DNA of 38,895 nt from JASGDB01 sp049841315. Lineage in GTDB: Bacteria > Bacteroidota > Bacteroidia > Flavobacteriales > Weeksellaceae. Positions 13,511 through 21,334 of this stretch are shown here, piece after piece. The first letter of the stretch is position 1. Every line of letters starts with the position of its first letter. Below the pieces are notes generated by a model. That model was not told the DNA's origin. It made no database searches and saw only the letters and a program-made list of their open reading frames with translations. A program made the translations under genes and the position numbers. Where the stretch lies: contig JASGDB010000070.1 of assembly GCA_049841315.1 (NCBI GenBank), forward strand, positions 1 through 38,895, written 5' to 3'.

Positions 13511-14251
13511 TTACAAAGAATTCATCAGTTCGTCTGTGATTTCCATATTGTGAAAAACGTTCTGAACATCGTCATCTTCCTCGAAGCGTTCCAGCATTTT
13601 CATATTCGCTTTGAACTGGTCTTCGGTTACTTCCTTGGTCATATTGGCGATTCTCTGGAGCTCTCCGCTTTTGGCTTCTATTCCCAGATCATCGAGTTTG
13701 TGAGACATTGAACCGAAGTCTTCAAAAGCTGTGGTAATCATTACTTCTTCTTCATCGCTGTCTATTTCTTCTGCGCCACCGTCAATCATTTCCATTTCGA
13801 AATCGTCCCACTCCATTTTTATTTGCGCTTTATCAATGGTGAAAATTCCCTTTCTGTCAAAGATAAAAGCAAGTTCTCCGTTTTTTCCGAGGTTTCCGTC
13901 GAATTTATTGAAAACCGCTCTTACGTTGGCGACAGTTCTTGTTGGGTTGTTGGTTGTACATTCCACGAAAAAGGCAACTCCACCTTGTCCGTATCCCTCG
14001 TATGTTACTTCGTCGTAGTTTTCGGCATCTGCACCGCTGGCTTTTTTGATGGCTCTTTCTACGTTGTCTTTCGGCATGTTGGCACCTTTGGCGTTTTGTA
14101 TGCATCGTCTCAGTGCAGGATTGGATTCCGGGTCAGGTCCTCCTGCTTTTACGGCTATTGCGATGTCTTTTCCTATTCTGGAAAATGTTTTGGCCATCTT
14201 GTCCCAACGAGCCATTTTTGATGCTTTTCTGTATTCGAATGCGCGTCCCAT
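13511..14251 (-). CDS. YebC/PmpR family protein (DUF28)
   Basis: The 246-residue product is a typical YebC: GRAFEYRKASKMARWDKMAK at the start, then AGGPDPESNPALRRCIQNAK, NMPKDNVERAIKKASGADAE, YEGYGQGGVAFFVECTTNNP and NKFDGNLGKNGELAFIFDRK. The acidic middle segment (EEIDSDEEEV) is usual. The family has been described as transcriptional regulators (PmpR), and more recently some members were shown to act on ribosomes stalled at proline stretches; which applies here cannot be told from sequence. It has its own perfect promoter box (14272-14279) 20 bp before the ATG. Confidence 0.92.
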   Translation of the reverse strand: MGRAFEYRKASKMARWDKMAKTFSRIGKDIAIAVKAGGPDPESNPALRRCIQNAKGANMPKDNVERAIKKASGADAENYDEVTYEGYGQGGVAFFVECTTNNPTRTVANVRAVFNKFDGNLGKNGELAFIFDRKGIFTIDKAQIKMEWDDFEMEMIDGGAEEIDSDEEEVMITTAFEDFGSMSHKLDDLGIEAKSGELQRIANMTKEVTEDQFKANMKMLERFEEDDDVQNVFHNMEITDELMNSL

Positions 14252-14271
14252 TTATAAAAAATATTTGATTG

Positions 14272-14279
14272 CAAAAATA
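14272..14279 (-). promoter_or_regulatory. Putative -7 box of yebC
   Basis: The minus strand reads TATTTTTG, a perfect TAnnTTTG match 20 bp before the ATG. Confidence 0.5.
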
Positions 14280-14311
14280 CTGGGTATTGATGAATTATAA
14301 AAGTTTTTTAC

Positions 14312-14340
14312 AAAAAAATACCCTCCGGTTTTGGAGGGTA
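14312..14340 (-). terminator. Rho-independent terminator of the OmpA-family gene
   Basis: TACCCTCC (14319-14326) and GGAGGGTA (14333-14340) form an 8-bp stem. On the minus strand a run of seven T (14312-14318) follows. It lies 22 bp past the OmpA stop. Confidence 0.85.
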
Positions 14341-14361
14341 CTTATTATTTAGAAAAATTAA

Positions 14362-15819
14362 TTATTTCTTTTTCTTTTTAGTTGCAGCTTTTTTCACTGG
14401 AGCTGGTACATCAGATTTTTGATATTTACCCCATTCAGAGTCATCACCAATGTATCTTACAGTTACTTTTCTGTCAGCTTGTCTTTCAGCATCAGAAGCT
14501 TTTTCGTCTACTTTAGCGTTTTGCTCACCGATACCGATTGATTTCAATACTGCAGCATCAACACCTCTTGCATCAAGAGCAGCAACTACTGCAGCAGCTC
14601 TTTTCTGAGACAATGCTAAGTTATAAGCGTCAGAACCTTTTTTATCAGTTTCACCAACTAAAAGGAATCTTCCTCCGTCTTTCTTAATGATAGATGCAGC
14701 TGTGTCAAGCGCTCCATTGGATTCTGCTTTAATAGTAGCTTTATTGAAATCGAAGTATACTGCTTTCAACTGCTGCTCAACTTCAGTACCTGTAACTTCT
14801 TTAGGTTTAGGGCATCCGTTGTATTGTTTAAGACCCGGAACTGAAGGACAAGCATCATCTTTATCAAGGATTCCGTCCCCGTCAGTATCTGGCCAAGGGC
14901 AACCTTTGTTTTCAGCAGGACCTACTTCGTTAGGGCAGTTATCGTCTTTGTCAAGAACACCGTCTCCATCAGTATCTGGCCAAGGGCATCCGTTGTTTTC
15001 TTTTGGACCGGCTACATCAGGACATTGGTCGTCTTTATTTGGAATACCATCTCCGTCTGAATCAGGACATCCCTGGAATTCAGCTAAGCCTGGTTCATCA
15101 GGACAAGCATCTTCTTTATCAGGAATACCGTCTTTATCTCTGTCAGTATTTCCGAATCTGAACAATAGGGAAGCGGAAGCCTGCCAGAAGTTTGGTACAT
15201 CAGTTTTGTTGGTAGGAGTTACTACATAATCTCCCTGAACACCAAGACCGAAGTTTTTAGTAATCCAGAAGTTAGACCCAAGACCCGCGTTAGTAGCGAA
15301 GTGATTTGCTTTTGCTTCGCTTGTAGGATCTTCATCAGAATACCCAGGGTAGTAGATACCGTTAGTTGAAGTTGTTGGGAAACTCACTCCTGAATAATCA
15401 TGTCTCAGGTAGTTAGCACCAACTCTTAAATACGGGTCAAACCATGATTCTTCATTCCAAAGACCATTGAATTTGAACTGAAGACCAAGTCCTGTCATTA
15501 AGAAGAACTCTTTGTCCATTCCAAATCTCTTGTTATCCACGTTACCTACGGAAGTCTGCCAGTCAAGAACCAATAATTTGTTCAGGTTTCTGGCAACGGT
15601 TAATTTTGATAAAGGAGGAGTGATGGAGAAGTTATTGATACTCCATAAATCTTTACCAGTAAGGTTATCAAAAAAACCCTCAAAACCACCTCCAGCAGCT
15701 GCGTGATTCACTCCATGTGCACCTACTCCAATTAACCAAGGATTGGATGTAGTCTGGGCGAAAACAGTAGAGGCAACAGTAAGTGCCAATGCTGAAATTC
15801 CTAATTTTAAATTTTTCAT
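14362..15819 (-). CDS. OmpA family outer-membrane protein with thrombospondin type 3 repeats
   Basis: The 485-residue product has a signal peptide (LALTVASTVFAQ, cleavage near residue 22), an N-terminal eight-strand-type barrel region (to about residue 225), four calcium-binding TSP3 repeats (226 to about 336; DTDGDGVLDKDDNCPNEVGP is one), and a C-terminal OmpA domain that binds peptidoglycan. That domain has VYFDFNKATIKAESNGALD and GETDKKGSDAYNLALSQKRA, where Asp and Arg contact diaminopimelate. A lysine-rich tail ends the protein. The overall build is that of the major Bacteroidota OmpA-like porins that tie the outer membrane to the cell wall. A good -33/-7 promoter pair (15849-15881) and its own terminator suggest a strongly expressed single gene. 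Confidence 0.93.
   Translation of the reverse strand: MKNLKLGISALALTVASTVFAQTTSNPWLIGVGAHGVNHAAAGGGFEGFFDNLTGKDLWSINNFSITPPLSKLTVARNLNKLLVLDWQTSVGNVDNKRFGMDKEFFLMTGLGLQFKFNGLWNEESWFDPYLRVGANYLRHDYSGVSFPTTSTNGIYYPGYSDEDPTSEAKANHFATNAGLGSNFWITKNFGLGVQGDYVVTPTNKTDVPNFWQASASLLFRFGNTDRDKDGIPDKEDACPDEPGLAEFQGCPDSDGDGIPNKDDQCPDVAGPKENNGCPWPDTDGDGVLDKDDNCPNEVGPAENKGCPWPDTDGDGILDKDDACPSVPGLKQYNGCPKPKEVTGTEVEQQLKAVYFDFNKATIKAESNGALDTAASIIKKDGGRFLLVGETDKKGSDAYNLALSQKRAAAVVAALDARGVDAAVLKSIGIGEQNAKVDEKASDAERQADRKVTVRYIGDDSEWGKYQKSDVPAPVKKAATKKKKK
14812..15144 (-). repeat. Coding tandem repeat of about 93 bp (TSP3 units)
   Basis: The TSP3 segment of the OmpA-like protein is encoded by imperfect tandem units with near-identical blocks on the plus strand, for example CAGTATCTGGCCAAGGGCA at 14885-14903 and again at about 14978. 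Recombination between units could change repeat number. Confidence 0.7.
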
Positions 15820-15848
15820 AGAATTAAATGATTAAATAATTGATAATG

Positions 15849-15881
15849 CAAAATAAATATAAATTTTCTTTATAAACAAAG
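15849..15881 (-). promoter_or_regulatory. Putative promoter of the OmpA-family gene
   Basis: On the minus strand CTTTG (15877-15881) acts as the -33 box and TTATTTTG (15849-15856, one mismatch to TAnnTTTG) as the -7 box, 20 bp apart. The leader would be about 25 nt. Confidence 0.5.
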
Positions 15882-15896
15882 TTTTTTAAGGTTTTT

Positions 15897-16355
15897 TTAA
15901 CTTTTCTTTATAATTCTGTCGAGACTTCTCTTATTTTCTCTGTCTTTTATCGATTCTCTTTTGTCATATAGTTTTTTTCCGCGTCCTAATGCGATGATGA
16001 TTTTAGCCTTTCCTCTGTCATTAATGTAAAGTTTCAAAGGAATTATCGTATTGCCGACATCTTTTAGTTTTTTTTCAAATTTCTGTAATTCTTTTTTATG
16101 GAGAAGAAGTTTTCGTTCCCGTCTGGATTTATGATTGTAAAAAGTACCCAATTTGTACTCGTCAATCATCATATTGACTATATAAAGCTCGCCGTTGATG
16201 AACTGGCAGAATGCTTCCGTAATCGAGGCTTTCGATGAACGAAGCGATTTTATTTCTGTTCCTGTAAGCACCATTCCTGCTTCCGCTTCTTCGAGGATTT
16301 CGTACTCGAAACGTGCGCGTTTGTTCAGGATAGTAACGGTTTTTTGAATCTTCAT
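15897..16355 (-). CDS. smpB: SsrA-binding protein SmpB
   Basis: SmpB binds tmRNA and brings it to stalled ribosomes for trans-translation. The 152-residue product has the full pattern: TVTILNKRARFEYEILEEAE, AGMVLTGTEIKSLRSSKASI, DEYKLGTFYNHKSRRERKLL and the basic C-terminal tail KKLYDKRESIKDRENKRSLD that enters the decoding site. The length is normal. It is separated from the OmpA-like gene by 77 bp and diverges from the ABC-F gene (195 bp). No perfect TAnnTTTG box precedes it. The tmRNA gene is not in this window. Confidence 0.95.
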   Translation of the reverse strand: MKIQKTVTILNKRARFEYEILEEAEAGMVLTGTEIKSLRSSKASITEAFCQFINGELYIVNMMIDEYKLGTFYNHKSRRERKLLLHKKELQKFEKKLKDVGNTIIPLKLYINDRGKAKIIIALGRGKKLYDKRESIKDRENKRSLDRIIKKS

Positions 16356-16523
16356 ATTGTATTTAGGCGGCTTTGTTTCATATTAAGAAACGGATTGATA
16401 TAATTTCTGAAATTTTCTTAAAAAATTCAAGTTTCATCAAAAAACATACCGTGATAAGTTCCATGCAACGCTTATTTCAAAGTTTTATGCTTTCAGGAAA
16501 TTTATAAACCCGATTTCTTTTCG

Positions 16524-16531
16524 TATTTTTG
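16524..16531 (+). promoter_or_regulatory. Putative -7 box of the ABC-F gene
   Basis: TATTTTTG is a perfect TAnnTTTG match, 19 bases before the ATG at 16551. Confidence 0.5.
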
Positions 16532-16550
16532 CGCCAAATTTACGAACTAT

Positions 16551-18173
16551 ATGTTAACAGTATCTAATTTATCCCTGCAATTTGGTAAAAGAGTATTATT
16601 TGATGAAGTGAACATCATGTTTACCAAAGGAAATTGCTATGGTGTTATTGGAGCCAACGGAGCCGGAAAATCCACGTTCCTCAAAATTCTTACAGGAAAA
16701 CAAGTACCTACCACCGGTAGTGTTTCATTAGAACCGGGAAAAAGAATGTCCGTTCTGGAGCAGGATCACTTTGCTTACGACGAATTCACCGTTCTGGAAA
16801 CCGTTTTGAGAGGAAATAAAAAACTCTATGAAATTAAAGAAGAAATGGATGCGCTCTATGCAAAACCCGATTTCTCCGATGAAGACGGAATCAAAGCCGG
16901 AGAACTCGGCGTTATTTATGACGAAATGGGAGGCTGGAACGCCGAATCGGATGCACAGACCATGCTTTCCAACGTGGGAATCAAGGAAGAAATGCATTAT
17001 CAGTTGATGAGCGAGCTGGAAAATAAAGATAAAGTAAAAGTTCTCCTTGCACAGGCACTTTTCGGAAATCCGGATGTGCTGATTCTGGATGAGCCTACCA
17101 ACGACCTCGATATCGATACGATTTCATGGTTGGAAGATTTCCTTGCAGAATACGAAAACACAGTGATTGTGGTTTCCCACGACCGTCACTTCCTCGATTC
17201 CGTTTGTACGCACATTTGCGACCTTGATTACTCCAAACTGAATCTCTACACAGGTAACTATTCATTCTGGTATCAGGCTTCGCAGCTGGCGACAAGACAA
17301 AGAGCTCAGGCGAATAAAAAAGCGGAGGAAAAGAAAAAAGAACTTCAGGAATTTATTGCGCGTTTCAGTTCGAATGTAGCAAAAGCGAAACAGGCAACAG
17401 CGAGAAAGAAAATGCTCGACAAGCTGAATATCGAAGAAATCAAACCGACTTCCAGAAGATATCCTGCCATAATTTTTGAAATGGAAAGAGAAGCAGGCGA
17501 CCAGATTCTTGAGGTAAAAGACCTTGAAAAATCCAAAGACGGAGAAATGCTTTTCAGCAATGTGGATTTCAAACTGAAAAAAGGCGATAAAGTTGCCATT
17601 ATCTCCAAAAATTCATTAGCGATTTCTGAATTTTTTGAAATTATTTCAGGAAATCAAAATCCCGATAAAGGTGAATACAACTGGGGTGTAACAACGAACC
17701 AATCCTATATGCCTTTGGACAATACGGAGTTTTTCAAAGAAAATGAAAACCTCGTGGACTGGCTGAGACAATTCACTAAAAATGATGAAGAAAGACACGA
17801 AGAATTCATGCGGGGATTCCTCGGAAGAATGCTCTTTTCCGGTGATGAAGCCCTGAAATCCTGCACCGTTCTTTCCGGAGGTGAAAAAATGCGCTGTATG
17901 TTTTCGAGAATGATGCTTCAGAAAGCGAATGTACTTCTCCTCGATGAACCAACCAACCACCTTGACCTCGAAAGTATTTCCACGCTGAACAACTCTCTGC
18001 AGAACTTCAAAGGGAATATTCTTCTTTCCTCTCATGACCACGAATTGCTTGAAACGGTTTGTAACCGTGTGATAGAGCTTACTCCAAAAGGCGTAATCGA
18101 CAGGGAAATGACGTATGATGAGTACCTTTCAGATAAGAAAATTAAGGAAATGAAGGAGAAAATGTACTCCTAA
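16551..18173 (+). CDS. ABC-F family ATPase (YbiT-like) with one degenerate ATP site
   Basis: ABC-F proteins are soluble tandem ABC ATPases that act on ribosomes. The 540-residue product has domain 1 with Walker A GANGAGKST (34-42), a changed signature LENK (156-159) in place of LSGG, and Walker B VLILDEPTNDLD. A charged P-site linker follows (ANKKAEEKKKELQEFIARFS). Domain 2 has a degenerate Walker A, SKNSLAISEF (352-361), in which the usual Lys is Ile358, an intact signature LSGGE (441-445) and Walker B VLLLDEPTNHLD. ABC sites form between Walker A of one domain and the signature of the other, so one site is intact and the other is degenerate on both sides. Sequences such as GVTTNQSYMPLDN are typical of the YbiT-like branch. 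It is a single-gene transcript with a terminator at 18265. Confidence 0.92.
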   Translation: MLTVSNLSLQFGKRVLFDEVNIMFTKGNCYGVIGANGAGKSTFLKILTGKQVPTTGSVSLEPGKRMSVLEQDHFAYDEFTVLETVLRGNKKLYEIKEEMDALYAKPDFSDEDGIKAGELGVIYDEMGGWNAESDAQTMLSNVGIKEEMHYQLMSELENKDKVKVLLAQALFGNPDVLILDEPTNDLDIDTISWLEDFLAEYENTVIVVSHDRHFLDSVCTHICDLDYSKLNLYTGNYSFWYQASQLATRQRAQANKKAEEKKKELQEFIARFSSNVAKAKQATARKKMLDKLNIEEIKPTSRRYPAIIFEMEREAGDQILEVKDLEKSKDGEMLFSNVDFKLKKGDKVAIISKNSLAISEFFEIISGNQNPDKGEYNWGVTTNQSYMPLDNTEFFKENENLVDWLRQFTKNDEERHEEFMRGFLGRMLFSGDEALKSCTVLSGGEKMRCMFSRMMLQKANVLLLDEPTNHLDLESISTLNNSLQNFKGNILLSSHDHELLETVCNRVIELTPKGVIDREMTYDEYLSDKKIKEMKEKMYS

Positions 18174-18176
18174 TCA

Positions 18177-18234
18177 TTCCCCTCCTCTGGAGGGGTGGCA
18201 AAATTTTCAGAAAGAAAATTTTGACGGGGTGGTT
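18177..18234 (+). repeat. 58-bp double-hairpin repeat, copy 2
   Basis: Same build as copies 1 and 3: CCCCTCC/GGAGGGG hairpin, TGG, CAAAATTTTC/GAAAATTTTG hairpin, ACGGGGTGGTT. It starts 4 bp after the ABC-F stop and lies before that gene's terminator, so it is in the 3' UTR. Confidence 0.9.
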
Positions 18235-18264
18235 TTCAACAGAATCCATATAATACAATAAACG

Positions 18265-18296
18265 AAAAACCGTTCACCTCTGCTGAGCGGTTTTTT
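18265..18296 (+). terminator. Rho-independent terminator after the ABC-F gene
   Basis: AAAAACCGTTCA (18265-18276) pairs with TGAGCGGTTTTT (18284-18295), 12 bp with one G-U pair, 7-nt loop, followed by T. Confidence 0.8.
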
Positions 18297-18345
18297 ACTT
18301 TCATCAACCCCTGAAAGCCGAACAGCATTATCCAACTTTTTTCCC

Positions 18346-18353
18346 TAATTTTG
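18346..18353 (+). promoter_or_regulatory. Putative -7 box of recJ, near-leaderless
   Basis: TAATTTTG is a perfect TAnnTTTG match ending 7 bases before the recJ ATG, so transcription would begin at or next to the start codon. Confidence 0.5.
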
Positions 18354-18360
18354 TAAGATT

Positions 18361-20070
18361 ATGAGTCAAAAATGGATTTACAAGCCCGAACCTGACGAAG
18401 AAATCGTAGACGGTCTCAGCTATTCTCTCGGTTTTGGAACGTTTGAGTCCAGAATCCTCGTGCTTCGCGGAATTGACAATTACCACAAGGCAAGAGAATT
18501 TTTCAAGCCGAATGTAACGGATATTCACAATCCCTTTCTCATGGCAGACATGCAGAAAGCGGTGGAAAGAATCGCCACGGCTATCGAAAACGGAGAGAAA
18601 ATTCTGGTTTACGGAGATTATGATGTGGACGGAACCACGGCGGTTGCGCTGATGTATCTTTACCTCAGTAAAATCGTAGAGAAAAAATACCTCGATTTTT
18701 ATATTCCCGACCGTAATTCCGAAGGTTACGGAATTTCCAAAGAGGGAATCGATTTTGCCAAAGAAAACGGTTTTTCCTTAATTGTAGCACTCGACTGCGG
18801 AATAAAAGCGGCGGATAAGATTGATTATGCTGCTTCCCTCGGAATTGATTTTATCATCTGCGACCACCATTTACCGGGAGACGAAATTCCGAAAGCATTT
18901 GCGGTTCTCGACCCGAAAAGAAAAGACTGCCGCTATCCTTACAAAGAACTTTCCGGCTGTGGAGTTGGTTTTAAACTCTGTCAGGGACTGAACACGATTT
19001 ATAAAATTCCGGAAAACGAACTTTTTGAACTGACGGATTTACTTGCCATTTCCATTGCCGCCGATATTGTGGCGATGACGGGAGAAAACAGAGTGCTGGC
19101 AAAACTTGGATTGAAAACCCTCCGTAAAACGAGAAAACTCGGGTTAAGACAGTTGATTCCATTAGATAAACTTTCCAATTTCGACATCTCCAATATTGTT
19201 TTTGAAATCGCTCCGAAAATCAATGCAGCAGGTAGAATTTCTCACGGAAAAGCGGCTGTGGAACTGATGATTTCGGATAATCTGAAACACGCCAATCAAA
19301 TCGTCGGAGATATTGTCGATTTGAACGATGAACGCCGAGAACTGGATATGAATTCCACGCATGAAGCGCTTAAACAGATTGTGGAAGAAGGTCAGGAAAG
19401 CAAGCTCACAACGGTAGTTTACAGCCCGGAATGGAACAAAGGCGTTATCGGAATTGTGGCGTCGCGACTTACGGAGACTTTTTACAAGCCGACTTTGGTT
19501 TTTACCGACGGAAATAACGGTGAAATCGTGGCTTCAGCACGTTCGGTTTCGGATTTTGATGTGCATGAGGCACTCGACAGATGTTCTGATTTGTTTTTGA
19601 AATTCGGAGGACATCAAGCGGCGGCGGGACTTTCTATGGAAAAATCGAAGCTGGAAGCCTTTAAAATAAAATTTGAAAAAGTAGTTTCGGAAACGATTCA
19701 GGAACATCAGAAAGAACCTTCCATTACGATTGATTCCGTGATAAATATCGATGAAATTAACAGAGAATTTATCAACTTCCACAGGAAACTGGCTCCTTTC
19801 GGACCTCACAATATGAAACCCGTTTTGGTGCTGAAAAATCAAAAAGTTTCGGGAATCGTAAAAACAATGGGAAAAGAAAATAACCACCTGAAATTCTACA
19901 TCAAGCAGGAATCTACGGGAAGAAATATCGAATGTGTCGGTTTTAAACTCGGAAATTATGCTGAGGATTTCCGCACGAAAAATTTCGACATCGCTTTTAC
20001 CATTGAAGAAAACCACTGGAAAGGAAATGTAACGTATTATCTGAATATTCGGGACGTAAAGTTTTATTGA
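18361..20070 (+). CDS. recJ: Single-stranded-DNA-specific exonuclease RecJ
   Basis: RecJ is a 5'-3' single-strand DNA exonuclease used in recombination and mismatch and base-excision repair. The 569-residue product has the DHH phosphoesterase motifs: VYGDYDVDGTTAVALMYLYL (DYDVDG at 86-91), VALDCGIKAADKI, ICDHHLPGDEIP (DHH at 168-170) and the DHHA1 segment SARSVSDFDVHEALDRCSDL followed by KFGGHQAAAGLSM. The C-terminal OB-like part is at about 455-569 (LAPFGPHNMKPVLVLKNQKV). The length is normal for the family. It is directly followed by nadD in the same direction (70 bp). Confidence 0.95.
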   Translation: MSQKWIYKPEPDEEIVDGLSYSLGFGTFESRILVLRGIDNYHKAREFFKPNVTDIHNPFLMADMQKAVERIATAIENGEKILVYGDYDVDGTTAVALMYLYLSKIVEKKYLDFYIPDRNSEGYGISKEGIDFAKENGFSLIVALDCGIKAADKIDYAASLGIDFIICDHHLPGDEIPKAFAVLDPKRKDCRYPYKELSGCGVGFKLCQGLNTIYKIPENELFELTDLLAISIAADIVAMTGENRVLAKLGLKTLRKTRKLGLRQLIPLDKLSNFDISNIVFEIAPKINAAGRISHGKAAVELMISDNLKHANQIVGDIVDLNDERRELDMNSTHEALKQIVEEGQESKLTTVVYSPEWNKGVIGIVASRLTETFYKPTLVFTDGNNGEIVASARSVSDFDVHEALDRCSDLFLKFGGHQAAAGLSMEKSKLEAFKIKFEKVVSETIQEHQKEPSITIDSVINIDEINREFINFHRKLAPFGPHNMKPVLVLKNQKVSGIVKTMGKENNHLKFYIKQESTGRNIECVGFKLGNYAEDFRTKNFDIAFTIEENHWKGNVTYYLNIRDVKFY

Positions 20071-20100
20071 CTTTGAGACTTTTAGCTTGGGAGATTATGT
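20069..20100 (+). repeat. Word repeat GACTTTGAGAC...TTGGGAGATTATG before nadD
   Basis: This stretch repeats the words found after tcdA (3811-3875). It begins at the recJ stop codon. Its TTG at 20087 could serve as a spurious upstream start for nadD. Confidence 0.4.
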
Positions 20101-20140
20101 GAATAAAATGATGATTGCTGAAAGCAAAATTTTAAATGAA

Positions 20141-20725
20141 ATGAAAAAAACCGGACTTTTTTTTGGCTCTTTTAATCCGATTCACATCGGACATTTGATT
20201 CTGGCGAACTACATTCTGGAAAATTCGGATATGGAGGAATTGTGGTTTGTGGTGAGTCCGCAGAATCCTTTTAAAGATAAAAAATCGCTTCTGAAAGACA
20301 ACAACCGACTGGATATGGTGCAACTCGCCGTGAAAAATTATCCGAAAATGAGGGCTTCTAATGTGGAATTTTCCCTGCCGAAACCGAGTTATACGATTGA
20401 TACTTTAACGTATCTCAAAGAAAAATATCCGGATTATTCTTTTTCGCTGATTATGGGCGAAGATAATCTGAAAAGCCTCGACAAATGGAAAAATTCGGAG
20501 AAATTAATTGAAAATCATCAGATTATCGTGTATCCGAGAATTTATGAAAGCGGACAGGAACAGCACCAATATCTTCAACACGAAAATATTACGCTGATAA
20601 AAGCACCTGTCATCGAACTTTCCGCCACGGAAATCCGAAATATGATAAAAGAAGGAAAAAACGTACGCCCAATGCTTCCGCCCGAAGTTTTTGAGTATCT
20701 GGACGGAAGTTCTTTTTATAAATGA
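20141..20725 (+). CDS. nadD: Nicotinate-nucleotide adenylyltransferase
   Basis: NadD transfers AMP from ATP to nicotinate mononucleotide, making deamido-NAD in NAD synthesis. The 194-residue product begins MKKTGLFFGSFNPIHIGHL, with the nucleotidyltransferase motif GSFNPxHxGH at about residues 8-17. It has FVVSPQNPFKDKKSLL, YTIDTLTYLKEKYP, LIMGEDNLKSLDKWKN and the second ATP motif ELSATEIRNMIKEG. The frame is open to 20087 through a TTG, but the ATG at 20141 gives the family N-terminus. It probably shares recJ's transcript. Confidence 0.93.
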   Translation: MKKTGLFFGSFNPIHIGHLILANYILENSDMEELWFVVSPQNPFKDKKSLLKDNNRLDMVQLAVKNYPKMRASNVEFSLPKPSYTIDTLTYLKEKYPDYSFSLIMGEDNLKSLDKWKNSEKLIENHQIIVYPRIYESGQEQHQYLQHENITLIKAPVIELSATEIRNMIKEGKNVRPMLPPEVFEYLDGSSFYK

Positions 20726-20754
20726 TAAGTGATTAAAAATATGCGTTCCAAAAA

Positions 20755-20784
20755 ACCTTGAACTTTAAACCTTAAACTTTGAAC
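20755..20784 (+). repeat. Imperfect words AACTTTAAAC / CCTTAAACTTTGAAC running into the DUF3817 gene
   Basis: The run is CCTTGAACTTTAAACC, then TTAAACTTTGAAC. Its last TTGAAC is the TTG start codon and second codon of the DUF3817 gene, exactly as at rnpA. Confidence 0.6.
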
Positions 20785-21117
20785 AAAATTTTAAACTTTT
20801 TCTCAAAATATCCGCAGGAAAAAATCATCAAATGGTTTAAGCAGATTTGCATTGCCGAAGCCGTTTCGTGGTTTTTTCTTTTCACGGCGATGATTTGGAT
20901 TCGCGAAGATAAAGACGGACTTTTGCCAACCATTTTCATCATTATTGTCGGAAATATTCACGGATTATTTTTTACGCTTTATTTATTGTTTATCCTGCCT
21001 GTGAGGAAAATTTATCAATGGGACGATGAGGATTTTGTGTTTGCACTGATTTCTGCGTTTTTCCCTTTTGCAACCATTTGGGTGGACAAAAAACTTGCCC
21101 GTTTCGACAGAGAGTAA
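20779..21117 (+). CDS. DUF3817 family small membrane protein
   Basis: The 112-residue product has three membrane helices: AEAVSWFFLFTAMIWI, PTIFIIIVGNIHGLFFTLYL (with the GNIHG-type centre) and DFVFALISAFFPFATIWVDK. This is the DUF3817 arrangement, including the F-P-F-A-T-x-W segment in the last helix. Its function is unknown. The start is TTG at 20779; no ATG is available before the first helix. The TTG comes from an intergenic repeat word (20755-20784), as at rnpA. It may be co-transcribed with nadD, 53 bp upstream. Confidence 0.85.
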   Translation: MNKILNFFSKYPQEKIIKWFKQICIAEAVSWFFLFTAMIWIREDKDGLLPTIFIIIVGNIHGLFFTLYLLFILPVRKIYQWDDEDFVFALISAFFPFATIWVDKKLARFDRE

Positions 21118-21293
21118 TTCTTTTTTTTCCAAAAAAATTTTCAAATCGGATGTAACAAATTTCCGATTCAGTTGTCTTATTTATAGAACTTAAAATTTAA
21201 TTCAAAATTTTTCTTTCTGATTATCAGTGATTTAAAATATTTTATCAAAATTTTTGTAACTATTGTGTAATACAATGTACTAATGTTTTAAAA

Positions 21294-21301
21294 TAACTTT
21301 G
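21294..21301 (+). promoter_or_regulatory. Putative -7 box of the outer-membrane barrel gene
   Basis: TAACTTTG is a perfect TAnnTTTG match 33 bases before the ATG. The 217-bp spacer before it is A+T-rich and contains several TTTTTG runs but no confident -33 box. Confidence 0.5.
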
Positions 21302-21334
21302 TAATAGATAGTATTAATTTAAAAAAAATAATTT

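Noticed and set aside
14812..15144. Regular repeats that could be taken for a CRISPR array
   Set aside because: The units are coding, about 93 bp, imperfect, and translate to TSP3 calcium-binding repeats; there are no spacers and no cas genes.
20087..20140. Longer nadD starting at TTG 20087
   Set aside because: The extra 18 residues are encoded by spacer words, and the family N-terminus (MKKTGLFFGSFNP) begins at the ATG at 20141.
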